From NCBI RefSeq assembly GCF_006540305.1, contig NZ_BJOR01000001.1, positions 3,596,001 to 3,660,000 of the forward strand: a DNA stretch of 64,000 nucleotides, in the 5' to 3' direction. The position numbers were made by a program, and so were the translations under genes. Origin of the DNA: Streptomyces sp. 6-11-2 (GTDB lineage Bacteria; Actinomycetota; Actinomycetes; Streptomycetales; Streptomycetaceae). The notes beneath the pieces were generated by a model. That model was not told the origin of the DNA. It did no database searches and worked only from the letters and a program-made list of their open reading frames with translations. This document shows positions 23,827 to 31,570 of this stretch, piece after piece. The number at the start of each line of letters is the position of its first letter. Positions within the stretch are counted from its first letter, which is position 1.

Positions 23827-24711
23827 ATGACGCGGGTGTGGAAGTGCTCGGGGCTGCGGTGGTCGGCGGACGGTCCCGTGCTGGTGTGGGACGGCGGCCG
23901 GTCGAGCGCGCTGCCGTGGGGGAAACGGGTGGCCTTCGAGGTCGCGGAAGGGGGAGTGCGGACATGCGTGGGAGCGCGGGGGCACGTGTGTCCCGTCCGG
24001 GCGGCGGTGCCGGGGCGGAGCGCGGGGGCGCGGTGCGAGGAGTGCGCGCGACTGGATAGGGCGCACTCCGTGGCCGCGGACACGATCGCCGACGACCCGC
24101 GGCCCTACCACGTATATCTGGCGTGGTTCGGGCCCGGCATGGTCAAGGCCGGGATCACGGCCGTGGAGCGGGGTTCCGCGCGGCTGCTTGAGCAGGGGGC
24201 CGTCTGCTTCAGCTGGCTGGGCGCGGGTCCGCTCATGGCGGCGCGGCGTACCGAGGAGTTGCTGCGCGCCGCGCTCGGGGTCCCGGACCGGATTCCGTAC
24301 GCCGAGAAGCGCGCCGTACGGTCCGCGCTTCCCGTGACCGAGGAAGAGCGGGCCGCCGAGATCGAAGCGATGCACGCGCGGGCGAGCGCGCTCGGCGGCT
24401 GGCCGGAGACGCTGGAGCGGGAGCCGTTCCGGCCTGTCGATCACGCCGGGATCTTCGGGCTGGCCGGTCTGCCGGCCGCCGTGGGCGAGGTGACCGAGCT
24501 TGTCGCGGGCGGGGTGGTGAGCGGTGACCTGGTCGCGGCCGCGGGGCCCGATCTGCACCTGGCGGCCGGTGACGGAGTCGTCGTGCTGGACACGCGGCTG
24601 ATGGCCGGCTGGGGGCTGCGACCTGCCCAGAGCGTGGGATTCATCGTGCCGGTAAGGGAGTTGCGGAACCGGGCGGGTGTGCAGGACGGCCTGCAGGACG
24701 GGCTGTTCTGA
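23827..24711 (+). CDS. DUF2797 family protein
   Basis: A 294-residue protein matching DUF2797: N-terminal LRWSADGPVLVWDG, a Cys/His cluster (CVGARGHVCPVR, ARCEECARLD) that could hold zinc, then the family core YHVYLAWFGPGMVKAGITAVERG with LLEQGA and AARRTEELL. The YHVYL...VKAGIT segment resembles the GIY-YIG nuclease core, but the activity of the family is unproven. The C-terminal half has RFRP-type and VVVLDTRLMAGWG strands. Monocistronic, followed by a terminator. Confidence 0.85.
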   Translation: MTRVWKCSGLRWSADGPVLVWDGGRSSALPWGKRVAFEVAEGGVRTCVGARGHVCPVRAAVPGRSAGARCEECARLDRAHSVAADTIADDPRPYHVYLAWFGPGMVKAGITAVERGSARLLEQGAVCFSWLGAGPLMAARRTEELLRAALGVPDRIPYAEKRAVRSALPVTEEERAAEIEAMHARASALGGWPETLEREPFRPVDHAGIFGLAGLPAAVGEVTELVAGGVVSGDLVAAAGPDLHLAAGDGVVVLDTRLMAGWGLRPAQSVGFIVPVRELRNRAGVQDGLQDGLF

Positions 24712-24727
24712 AGCGTGCCGACCGCCG

Positions 24728-24756
24728 GGGAAGTCCCTTGCTACCGGGGACTTCCC
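24728..24756 (+). terminator. Intrinsic terminator after the DUF2797 gene
   Basis: Stem gggaagtccc / gggacttccc with a 9-base loop, 16 bp past the stop codon. Confidence 0.78.
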
Positions 24757-24790
24757 GGGCCGGCACAGCCGAGTCACGCGCCTCCCAGGC

Positions 24791-24826
24791 GTTTCCTGAG
24801 AACCGCCTGTGGGTTTCTCAGGGAAA
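24791..24826. promoter_or_regulatory. Inverted repeat in the response-regulator promoter
   Basis: Imperfect palindrome gtttcctgagaa / tttctcagggaaat lies 45-80 bp before the regulator start; a GAGA/TCTC-centred direct and inverted pattern also continues downstream (ctctcagaggc). It may be an OmpR-type binding site. No kinase gene accompanies it. Confidence 0.4.
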
Positions 24827-24868
24827 TCACAGACCCGTGAAAGTCTGCTCTCAGAGGCTCCCTGAAGG

Positions 24869-25615
24869 GTGTCCCCCATGACCACGACCTCGCCCCAGGG
24901 GCACACCGAACTGCTGAGGCCGGACGGGAGCCCCGTCCGGGTGCTTGTGGTGGACGACGAGCCGTCGATCACCGATCTGCTGTCCATGTCCCTGCGCTAC
25001 GAGGGCTGGCAGATCCGCAGCGCGCAGGACGGGCATGGCGCGGCCCGGGCCGCGCGCGAGTTCCGGCCCGACGCCGTCGTCCTGGCCATGACGCTGCCCG
25101 ACATGGACGGGCTCACCGTCCTGGGCCGGCTGCGCCGCGAACTGCCCGGGGTGCCCGTCCTCTTCCTGACCGCCAAGGACGCCGCGGAGGACCGTATCGC
25201 CGGGCTGACCGCCGGCGGGGACGACTGCGTCACCAAGCCGTTCGGTGTGGAGGAGGTCGTGGCGCGGCTGCGCGGGCTGATCCGGCGCTCGGGTGCCGCC
25301 GACCGGCGTTCCGACTCCGTACTGGTGGTCGGCGACCTCTGTCTGGACGAGGACAGTCACGAGGTGTCGCGGGGAGGGGAGGACATCCACCTCACCGCCA
25401 CCGAGTTCGAGCTGTTGCGCTTCCTGATGCGCAACCCGCGCCGCGTGCTCAGCAAGGCCCAGATTCTGGACCGCGTCTGGTCGTACGACTTCGGCGGGCA
25501 GGCCAACGTCGTCGAGCTGTACATCTCCTACCTGCGGCGGAAGATCGACGTCGGCCGTGAACCGATGATCCACACCCGGCGCGGGGCCGGTTACCTGATC
25601 AAGCCCGCGGGGTGA
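24869..25615 (+). CDS. OmpR-family response regulator lacking the phospho-acceptor Asp
   Basis: 248 residues: receiver domain (about 24-140) and winged-helix DNA-binding domain (about 150-245: HLTATEFELLRFLMRNPRRVLSKAQIL, then VVELYISYLRRKID). The receiver has the acidic pair VVDDEPS, the FLTAKD Thr and the TKPFG Lys, but the phosphorylation-site motif reads VVLAMTLPDMDGL: Ala73 replaces the Asp expected at LDxMLPDMDG. One base (GCC for GAC, codon 25085-25087) explains it. With no neighbouring kinase gene this is an orphan, probably phosphorylation-independent, regulator. Starts at GTG 24869; an ATG three codons later is possible. Confidence 0.88.
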   Translation: MSPMTTTSPQGHTELLRPDGSPVRVLVVDDEPSITDLLSMSLRYEGWQIRSAQDGHGAARAAREFRPDAVVLAMTLPDMDGLTVLGRLRRELPGVPVLFLTAKDAAEDRIAGLTAGGDDCVTKPFGVEEVVARLRGLIRRSGAADRRSDSVLVVGDLCLDEDSHEVSRGGEDIHLTATEFELLRFLMRNPRRVLSKAQILDRVWSYDFGGQANVVELYISYLRRKIDVGREPMIHTRRGAGYLIKPAG

Positions 25616-25758
25616 GGCGAGACTCTCCGCGCCGCTGAGGTCCGGCCGCACTCTGCACGCCGCGCGCCGCACGTGCCGCTGACGTCCGGCTGTCGCCGCA
25701 CGCCGCACGCCGCACGCCGTCGGCCGTCGCCGCGCGCTCGTACGTCGTATCGACAGTC

Positions 25759-25773
25759 CTATACGGTGTATAG
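25759..25773 (+). promoter_or_regulatory. TetR-type operator overlapping the MFS start region
   Basis: Perfect inverted repeat CTATAC-ggt-GTATAG ends 1 bp before the MFS start codon. The TetR-family gene at 27482 is the likely binder. Its position leaves no room for a Shine-Dalgarno, so the mRNA may be leaderless. Confidence 0.65.
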
Positions 25774-25774
25774 T

Positions 25775-27265
25775 ATGTCGACGACCTCGCCGGAGCAGAC
25801 CTCTCCGCAGGCCGCCCAGGGCCACCCCCAGCGCTGGCTGATCCTCGGCGTCATCTGCCTCGCCCAGCTCACCGTGCTGCTGGACAACACCGTTCTGAAC
25901 GTCGCGATCCCGTCCCTCACCCGTGAGCTGCGCGCGGCCACCTCCGACATCCAGTGGATGATCAACGCGTACTCGCTCGTGCAGTCCGGGCTGCTGCTGA
26001 CCGCGGGCAGCGCCGCCGACCGGTACGGCCGCAAGAAGATGCTGGTGGCGGGGCTTGTCCTGTTCGGCGTCGGTTCGCTGGCCGCCGCACTCGCCGACTC
26101 CACCGGACAGCTGATCGCCGCCCGCGCGGGCATGGGCGTCGGCGGGGCGCTGCTGCTGACCACCACGCTCGCCGTGGCGATGCAGATCTTCGCCCCGGCC
26201 GAGCATCCCAAGGCCATCGGCATCTGGAGCGCGGTCAACGCCCTCGGCTTCGCGATCGGCCCGCTGATCGGCGGCTTCATGCTGAACCACTTCTGGTGGG
26301 GCGCGATCTTCCTGATCAACCTGCCGGTCGCCGTACTGGGCCTGATCGCGGTTCTCGCCCTCGTCCCGGAGTCCAAGAACCCCCGAGGGGACCGGCCCGA
26401 CCTGCTCGGCGCGCTGCTGTCGACGGTCGGCATGACCTCGCTGGTGTACGCGATCATCTCGGGCCCCGCGCACGGCTGGACGTCGACACGGGTGCTGGTC
26501 ACGGCGACGGTGGCGGTGGTGGTGCTGGCCCTCTTCGCGTTCTACGAGAGCCGGATCCCGTACCCCATGCTCGACCTGCACTTCTTCCGTGACCGCCGCT
26601 TCACGGGCGCGGTCGCCGGGGCGGTGCTGATCACCTTCGGTATGGGCGGCGCGCTCTTCCTGCTCACCCAGCACCTTCAGTTCGTCCTCGGCTACGGCCC
26701 CCTGGAGGCCGGTCTGCGCACCGCGCCGCTCGCCCTGTCGGTGGTGGCGCTGAACTTCACCGGACTCGCGGCCCGGTGGACGACGCGGCTCGGCACCCCG
26801 GTGGCGATCGGGCTGGGCATGGTGCTGATGTCCGGCGGGCTGGTGTCGATCGCCACGCTCGCCTCCGGCGGGTACGGCGGCACACTCCTGGGCCTTCTGC
26901 TGATCGGCGCGGGCTGCGCGATCGCCAACCCGGCCATGGCCCACGCCATCATGAGCGCGATCCCGCCGGCCAAGGCGGGCGTCGGGGCGGGCATCAACGG
27001 CACGCTCGCGGAGTTCGGCAACGGCCTGGGAGTGGCCGTCCTGGGGGCGGTGCTCAACTCCCGGTTCGCGGCGGTGTCCCTGCCGGTGGCCCTGGCCGCG
27101 GCGGGGTCGGCCGCCGAGAAGAAGCAGGTGACCGACGCGTTCTCCGCCGGACTGGAGACCAGTCAGCTGGTGGGAGCGGTGGCCGTGCTCCTCGGTGGCC
27201 TGCTGGCCGCCGCGTTGCTCCGCAGGGCTGAGCGGGCAGACTCGGGGATGGTGGTGGCCCACTAG
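25775..27265 (+). CDS. MFS drug efflux transporter (DHA2 / EmrB-QacA type)
   Basis: A 496-residue, 14-helix major facilitator expected to export drugs by proton antiport at the cell membrane. Signatures: the TM1 motif LAQLTVLLDNTVLNVAIPSL, motif A GSAADRYGRKKMLV between TM2 and TM3, and motif C GFAIGPLIGGFM. The ATG at 25775 lies directly behind an operator and lacks a ribosome site. A TetR regulator gene follows after 216 bp, which contains a palindromic repeat overlapping this gene's stop codon. Substrate unknown. Confidence 0.88.
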   Translation: MSTTSPEQTSPQAAQGHPQRWLILGVICLAQLTVLLDNTVLNVAIPSLTRELRAATSDIQWMINAYSLVQSGLLLTAGSAADRYGRKKMLVAGLVLFGVGSLAAALADSTGQLIAARAGMGVGGALLLTTTLAVAMQIFAPAEHPKAIGIWSAVNALGFAIGPLIGGFMLNHFWWGAIFLINLPVAVLGLIAVLALVPESKNPRGDRPDLLGALLSTVGMTSLVYAIISGPAHGWTSTRVLVTATVAVVVLALFAFYESRIPYPMLDLHFFRDRRFTGAVAGAVLITFGMGGALFLLTQHLQFVLGYGPLEAGLRTAPLALSVVALNFTGLAARWTTRLGTPVAIGLGMVLMSGGLVSIATLASGGYGGTLLGLLLIGAGCAIANPAMAHAIMSAIPPAKAGVGAGINGTLAEFGNGLGVAVLGAVLNSRFAAVSLPVALAAAGSAAEKKQVTDAFSAGLETSQLVGAVAVLLGGLLAAALLRRAERADSGMVVAH

Positions 27266-27337
27266 TGCTGCGACCGGAAAGGCTTGCAGGGAAGCTGCCG
27301 GGCGTCGCGAGCCGGTGAACCTTTCCGGTCACAACAC
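27265..27337. repeat. Palindromic intergenic repeat, full copy
   Basis: A 73-bp unit with 18-bp imperfect terminal inverted repeats (gtgctgcgaccggaaagg / cctttccggtcacaacac) starting at the last base of the MFS stop codon. Its right 38 bases (27296-27333) recur exactly at 48318-48355. Size and layout suit a REP-like or miniature mobile element. Confidence 0.82.
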
Positions 27338-27481
27338 CGGCTCGGGCGGCACCGCCGCCGCGCGGCCGCGCGTTCGTCGTGGCCGGTCGCGCGCCGCGGC
27401 GGAGTGCCTGCCGGGCACCGCCCCGCGCGCCTTCGGGCGCCCGGCACGACCGGCGGTTCAGGAGTTCGAGGAAGGTGCGCC

Positions 27482-28246
27482 ATGGTGAAGGCAGCCCAGG
27501 GGGCCAAGGGCGCGGCGAGGACCAGCGTCTGGCTGGAGGGCAAGGCGCGCCGCGGCGGGCGCGGCGGGCAGCCGTCCGGTCTCGACCGGGAGCGGATCAC
27601 CGAGGTCACGGTGCGGCTGCTGGACGCGGAGGGACTCGCGAAGTTCTCCATGCGCCGGCTCGCCGCCGAGCTGAACGTGACGGCGATGTCCGTGTACTGG
27701 TACGTCGACACCAAGGACGACCTGCTCGAACTCGCCCTCGACGCCGCCTTCGGCGAGCTGCGGCTGCCCGAACCGGACGAGGAGACGGACTGGCGCGACC
27801 AGTTGCGCAGGCTCGCCACCGAGTACCGGGCGCTGCTGGTGCGCCACCCCTGGCTGTCGCCGCTCGCCGGGACGTTCCTCAACATCGGCCCGAACTCGCT
27901 CGCCTTCTCGGGCACGGTGCAGCGGGTCATCCGCCGTACCGGGCTGCCCGAGCAGCGGCTGACCGGGGCGATCTCCGCCGTCTTCCAGTTCGTGTACGGC
28001 TACGGCACGATCGAGGGCCACTTCGTGGCCCGCTGCACCGAGGCGGGCATGGCCCCGGACGACTACTTCCGGCACGCGATGAGCGCGGCCACCCGGGCCC
28101 CGGACGCCACCGAGGTGCTCCGGGAGTCCGCGATCCTCATGGCGGCCCGCGGCGGCGACACGGTCGAGGAGATGCTGGACCGCGACTTCGCCTTCGCCCT
28201 GGACCTGCTGGTCGCCGGTATCGAGGCGATGGTCGCCCGCGGCTGA
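27482..28246 (+). CDS. TetR-family transcriptional repressor (TetR_C_1 type)
   Basis: 254 residues. The N-terminal HTH (about 38-85: RERITEVTVRLLDAEGLAKFSMRRLAAELNVTAMSVYWYVDTKDDLLE) is typical; the VYWYV segment is the recognition-helix end common in TetR-C1 members. The helical C-terminal domain is a ligand pocket for an unknown drug. It probably represses the MFS gene just upstream through the operator at 25759. Start ATG 27482 follows GAAGGTG. A basic 30-residue N-terminal extension precedes the HTH. Its stop is directly adjacent to the stop of the convergent PPOX gene. Confidence 0.88.
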   Translation: MVKAAQGAKGAARTSVWLEGKARRGGRGGQPSGLDRERITEVTVRLLDAEGLAKFSMRRLAAELNVTAMSVYWYVDTKDDLLELALDAAFGELRLPEPDEETDWRDQLRRLATEYRALLVRHPWLSPLAGTFLNIGPNSLAFSGTVQRVIRRTGLPEQRLTGAISAVFQFVYGYGTIEGHFVARCTEAGMAPDDYFRHAMSAATRAPDATEVLRESAILMAARGGDTVEEMLDRDFAFALDLLVAGIEAMVARG

Positions 28247-28720
28247 CTACTCGTCGCCCGGTGCCAGCCGCGCCGGGAACCCGCCGGTCGCCACCGGCCC
28301 CCAGCGCCGCGGAGTGATCCGGATGATCGACTTGCCCTGCCTGACCATGGCCTCCCGGTACTCGTCCCAGTCCGGGTGCTCGCCCGCGATGTTGCGGTAG
28401 TACTCCACCAGGGGTTCCACGGAGTCCGGTGCGTCGAGGACCTCGGCGGTGCCGTCGATCTGCACCCACGGGCCGTTCCACTCGTCGCTCAGCACGACGA
28501 CGCCGACGCGTGCGTCCTTCTTGGCGTTGCGGGTCTTGGCCCGCTCCGGGTAGGTGGAGACAACGATCCGCCCGGAGTCGTCGACTCCGCAGGTCAGCGG
28601 CGAGGCCTGCGGGCTGCCGTCGGCCCGCCGGGTCAGCAGCAGGGCGCGGTGGCGTGGCCGTACGAAGTCCAGCAGTTCGTCCAGCGAGACGCGGGTGTTG
28701 GTCGCGATGTCGGGTGCCAT
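28247..28720 (-). CDS. PPOX-class F420-dependent oxidoreductase
   Basis: A 157-residue split beta-barrel flavin/F420-binding protein of the Rv1155-like group. Motifs: ALLLTRRADGSPQASPLTCGVDDSGRIVVSTYPER, then KTRNAKKDARVGVVVL and the C-terminal KSIIRITPRRWGPVATGGFPA seen in actinobacterial members. It likely reduces an unknown small molecule with F420H2 in the cytosol. Length is normal. It is convergent with the TetR gene, stops abutting. Confidence 0.85.
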   Translation of the reverse strand: MAPDIATNTRVSLDELLDFVRPRHRALLLTRRADGSPQASPLTCGVDDSGRIVVSTYPERAKTRNAKKDARVGVVVLSDEWNGPWVQIDGTAEVLDAPDSVEPLVEYYRNIAGEHPDWDEYREAMVRQGKSIIRITPRRWGPVATGGFPARLAPGDE

Positions 28721-28797
28721 ACGCGCAGCCTAGGCGCCGGCCGGGGCCCAAGGCCCTTCGCCGGCTGAGCCCGTCGCGTGTCCTGCGCCCGGCTCGC

Positions 28798-29157
28798 TCA
28801 GGCGAGGGCGCCGCTCAGGCCGTCGTGCACGGGCACGTCGCGGCGGACCCCGGTGACCTCCAGGACGCGGTACGGGACGCCGTCCGGCCTCGCCACCACG
28901 CGGAGCAGCACTCCAGGGGGCAGCCCGTGCCGTACGTCCTCGACGAGGCGGGCGCCCTGGGAGTCCATGAAGCGGGTGTGGGTGAGGTCCAGGACCAGCA
29001 CGTCCAGCCGGCCCGCGCGGGCCGCGGCGAAGGCCAGGACGCCGGCGCGCAGGGCCGGGGCGTTGGACAGGTCGATCTCCGGGGGCAGGACGAGCCGGAA
29101 GCGGCCGGGGTGGTCGCGCACCCGGCAGGGGCTCGGGAAGTGGGTCACCGCACTCAC
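28798..29157 (-). CDS. STAS-domain protein (anti-sigma factor antagonist-like)
   Basis: 119 residues forming one STAS domain: FRLVLPPEIDLSNAPALRAGV, then LDVLVLDLTHTRFMDSQGARLVEDV, with the usual phosphorylatable Ser in MDSQG. Such proteins bind anti-sigma kinases in partner-switching systems; SigF-type sigma factors are encoded at 35-37 kb, but no direct link can be shown. Start is a GTG at 29157; the in-frame GTG at 29148 has a better-placed AGGTGAG. Divergent from the GAF-ANTAR gene. Confidence 0.82.
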   Translation of the reverse strand: MSAVTHFPSPCRVRDHPGRFRLVLPPEIDLSNAPALRAGVLAFAAARAGRLDVLVLDLTHTRFMDSQGARLVEDVRHGLPPGVLLRVVARPDGVPYRVLEVTGVRRDVPVHDGLSGALA

Positions 29158-29390
29158 CTGGTAGAAGGCAGAGGTCCATCCGGTCTCGAAAGGCCGCTTC
29201 CTGACCCGTCCGGCTCCATTGCACCATTCCCGCGCGCCGGTTCACAGGGGGTGGGGCCGACCGTCAACCAGGCGGAACCTGCTGGGCAGGACGAGATAAA
29301 GTTCTGTTCGTCCTGTGCTCGCAGTCGGGAATGTGCTGCGGAGCTCTCCTGCGCATGGCCGTATGGCCGTGCATGCCGAAGAGGTTCGTG

Positions 29391-30107
29391 GTGCCTGCGT
29401 CCGACTTTTCTGAATTGCCCCGTTTTCCGGGGGATCTCGAGCTGGCTGAAGCGCTGACGACGGCGGCTCAGCAACTGCACGACACGGTCACCCCGCACAG
29501 CACCATGCGAGCCGCCGTAGGGCTCGCCGTGCGCCTGCTGCCGGGCGCCGAGCACGCGGGCATCTCGGTGCTGGAGCGCGGCAGCGGCCGCCGCACGGTC
29601 GCCTGGACCGACGAACTCGTGTGCACCGCCGAAAGGTCCGGTGACGGTGACGGTGACGGGGGCGGCCCGTCACCGTACTGGGATCACTTGTGGCACGCGC
29701 CCGTCGTGCACCTGACGGACAGTGAGGCCGAGGTCGGCGGCGCGTCGCTGGCCGGCCTGGGGCTGCGCTCGGCGCTCGCGCTGCGGCTGCGCGCCGACAA
29801 GCGGCGGCTGACCGTGCTCACCGTCTACGCCCGCAAGCCGGACGTCTTCGACGACGCCGCGACGCGCGTCGGACGGCTGTTCACCGCGCACGTCAGCCTC
29901 GCCCTGGACTCGGTGACCGTGCGCGAGCAGCTCACCGAGGCGATGCGCACCAGGGACCTCATCGGCCAGGCCACCGGCATCCTCATGGAGCGGCTGAACA
30001 TCGACGCGGCGGAGGCCTTCGACAGCCTGGTGCGAGCCTCGCAGCGGGAGAACGTCAAGCTGCGCGACCTCGCCCGCCGGATCGTCGATGCGAACAACGC
30101 CATATGA
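29391..30107 (+). CDS. GAF-ANTAR domain regulator
   Basis: A 238-residue protein with a GAF-like sensor (about 20-165) and a C-terminal ANTAR RNA-binding domain (about 175-235: LTEAMRTRDLIGQATGILMERLNIDAAEAFDSLVRASQRENVKLRDLARRIV). ANTAR proteins act as transcription antiterminators by binding paired hairpins in nascent RNA. Start GTG 29391 is preceded by AGAGG with 6-base spacing. A Gly/Asp repeat (SGDGDGDGGG) interrupts the GAF domain. An ANTAR fragment lies downstream at 30270. Confidence 0.82.
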   Translation: MPASDFSELPRFPGDLELAEALTTAAQQLHDTVTPHSTMRAAVGLAVRLLPGAEHAGISVLERGSGRRTVAWTDELVCTAERSGDGDGDGGGPSPYWDHLWHAPVVHLTDSEAEVGGASLAGLGLRSALALRLRADKRRLTVLTVYARKPDVFDDAATRVGRLFTAHVSLALDSVTVREQLTEAMRTRDLIGQATGILMERLNIDAAEAFDSLVRASQRENVKLRDLARRIVDANNAI

Positions 30108-30269
30108 GCGATGGGGAGTTGATCGGCGTCCGGGGGACACCAGTGCCGTGTCCGGTGCGGCGAGTGGGTGGTCCTCCTGCTCGAAGAGCCCGGGGAAGCG
30201 TGACTCCCGCCACGATCAAGACCAGATCGCGTTAACAACGCTCGTGGTCAATACACCTAGAGCCCGGCG

Positions 30270-30560
30270 CATTCAGGGCGGGCCGGCACCGGCACCGGGC
30301 CCGCGCCTTCGCCGCCCGCGCCGCGGACGCCGTTGACCTCGCCCCGCGTCTCGAACGCGACCGGGCCGCCGTGCCCGACGTGCGCACGGCGCTGGTGTCC
30401 CGCAGCGCCATCGACCAGGCGATCGGCGTCCTGACGGCCCGGGAACGGGGCGACGCCGGCAAGGCCCTGGACCGTCCGCGCCACGCCTCCCACCACCGGA
30501 ACACCAAACTCCGCGATCTGGCCACGGACCTGGTCTCCCGCGTCACGGACCCGGGCCGCC
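30270..30560 (+). pseudogene. ANTAR-domain gene fragment
   Basis: Reading without a start codon, the frame gives RARAFAARAADAVDLAPRLE, then ALVSRSAIDQAIGVLTARERGDAGKALDRPRHAS and NTKLRDLATDLVSR, a recognisable ANTAR domain. It carries unusual changes (PRHASHHRNTK) for the normally well-conserved domain and has no sensor domain or ribosome site. It lies in the same orientation beyond the intact GAF-ANTAR gene, so it may be a decayed relative. Confidence 0.68.
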
Positions 30561-30602
30561 CCCCGTCCGGCGGCCGGTGGGGCAGGCCGCGGGGCCGGTG
30601 GA

Positions 30603-31424
30603 CTATGCCGCGGGGAGCACGGTGCCCTGGACCGCCTGGATGTCCAGCTCGACCCTCAGAGTGGTGCCGATGGCCGCGATACCGGCCTGGAGGACCTGGT
30701 TGTAGTTCATGGCGAAGTCCTCCCGGCGCAGCTCGGTCGTCGCCCGGAAGGCGGCGCGGGTGCCGCCCCAGGGGTCGGCGCCGGTGCCGAGGTAGGCCAG
30801 GTCGAGGTCGACCGGGCGGACCACGCCGCGCATGCCCAGCTCGCCGTGGACGATCCAGCGGTCGGGGCCGGCGGCGGTCACACCGGTGGAACGGTAGGTG
30901 ATCCGCGGGTGCCGCTCCACGTCCAGGAAGTCCGGGGACTTCAGATGGCCGTCGCGCATGCCGTTGCCGGTGTCGATGGAGTCGGCGCGGATGACCGCCT
31001 CCACACGGGACCTGGTGACGTCGTCGGGGGCGATCTCGACGGTGCCGGCGAAGTCCGTGAACCGGCCGTGCACGCTGGAGATCCCCAGGTGCTGGGCGGC
31101 CGCGGCGACCGAGGAGTGCGCCGGGTCGATGGTCCACGGCCCCGGCGGGGGCAGCTCCGCGCCGCCCTGCCGGGCCAGTGTCACCGTGCCGACCTCGGCC
31201 CGGCCGCTCGCGGTGACGATCGCGCTGGAGGCGGCGGGCGCGTACCCGACCGCCGTGACGATCACCGTGTACGCACCCGGTCCCAGCACCGTCGTGTCCC
31301 GTACGGCGCCCTCCGCGTCGGCCTCGGCCCGCAGCACCTGCGTGCCCGTCATATCGGTCATCGTGACGACCGCGTGCGACACGGCCCATCCGTCCCGGGT
31401 GCGGATCCTCGCGGTCAGTCCCAT
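30603..31424 (-). CDS. YceI-family protein with N-terminal carboxypeptidase-regulatory-like domain
   Basis: 273 residues. Residues 1-88 form a beta-sandwich like carboxypeptidase D regulatory domains (HAVVTMTDMTGTQVLRAEADAEG, GAYTVIVTAVGYAPA). From about 95 a YceI lipocalin-like domain follows: WTIDPAHSSVAAAAQHLGISSVHGRFTDFAGTV, GHLKSPDFLDVERHPRITY and TTELRREDFAMNYN. YceI proteins bind isoprenoid-type lipids. No signal peptide is seen. Start ATG 31424 has a GGGAG 7 bases upstream. It lies downstream of an MFS gene whose C-terminus carries the same type of sandwich domain. Confidence 0.85.
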   Translation of the reverse strand: MGLTARIRTRDGWAVSHAVVTMTDMTGTQVLRAEADAEGAVRDTTVLGPGAYTVIVTAVGYAPAASSAIVTASGRAEVGTVTLARQGGAELPPPGPWTIDPAHSSVAAAAQHLGISSVHGRFTDFAGTVEIAPDDVTRSRVEAVIRADSIDTGNGMRDGHLKSPDFLDVERHPRITYRSTGVTAAGPDRWIVHGELGMRGVVRPVDLDLAYLGTGADPWGGTRAAFRATTELRREDFAMNYNQVLQAGIAAIGTTLRVELDIQAVQGTVLPAA

Positions 31425-31570
31425 CCCGTTCTCTCCCTGCACAGCCTTGCAAAATGGTCGGAAAGCGACCGGCCCGCGGCACGGCGCGGCTCCCCTCGGA
31501 GCGCGCCCCGCCACGGGCCGGACCGAGACCCGGGACCTTGCCCGGGCCTCATGGGCACTCTGGCCCGGGG

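Noticed and set aside
23351..23965. A 204-codon frame on the - strand before the DUF2797 gene
   Set aside because: Overlaps the DUF2797 start, Arg/Pro/Thr-biased, no ribosome site or recognisable domain.
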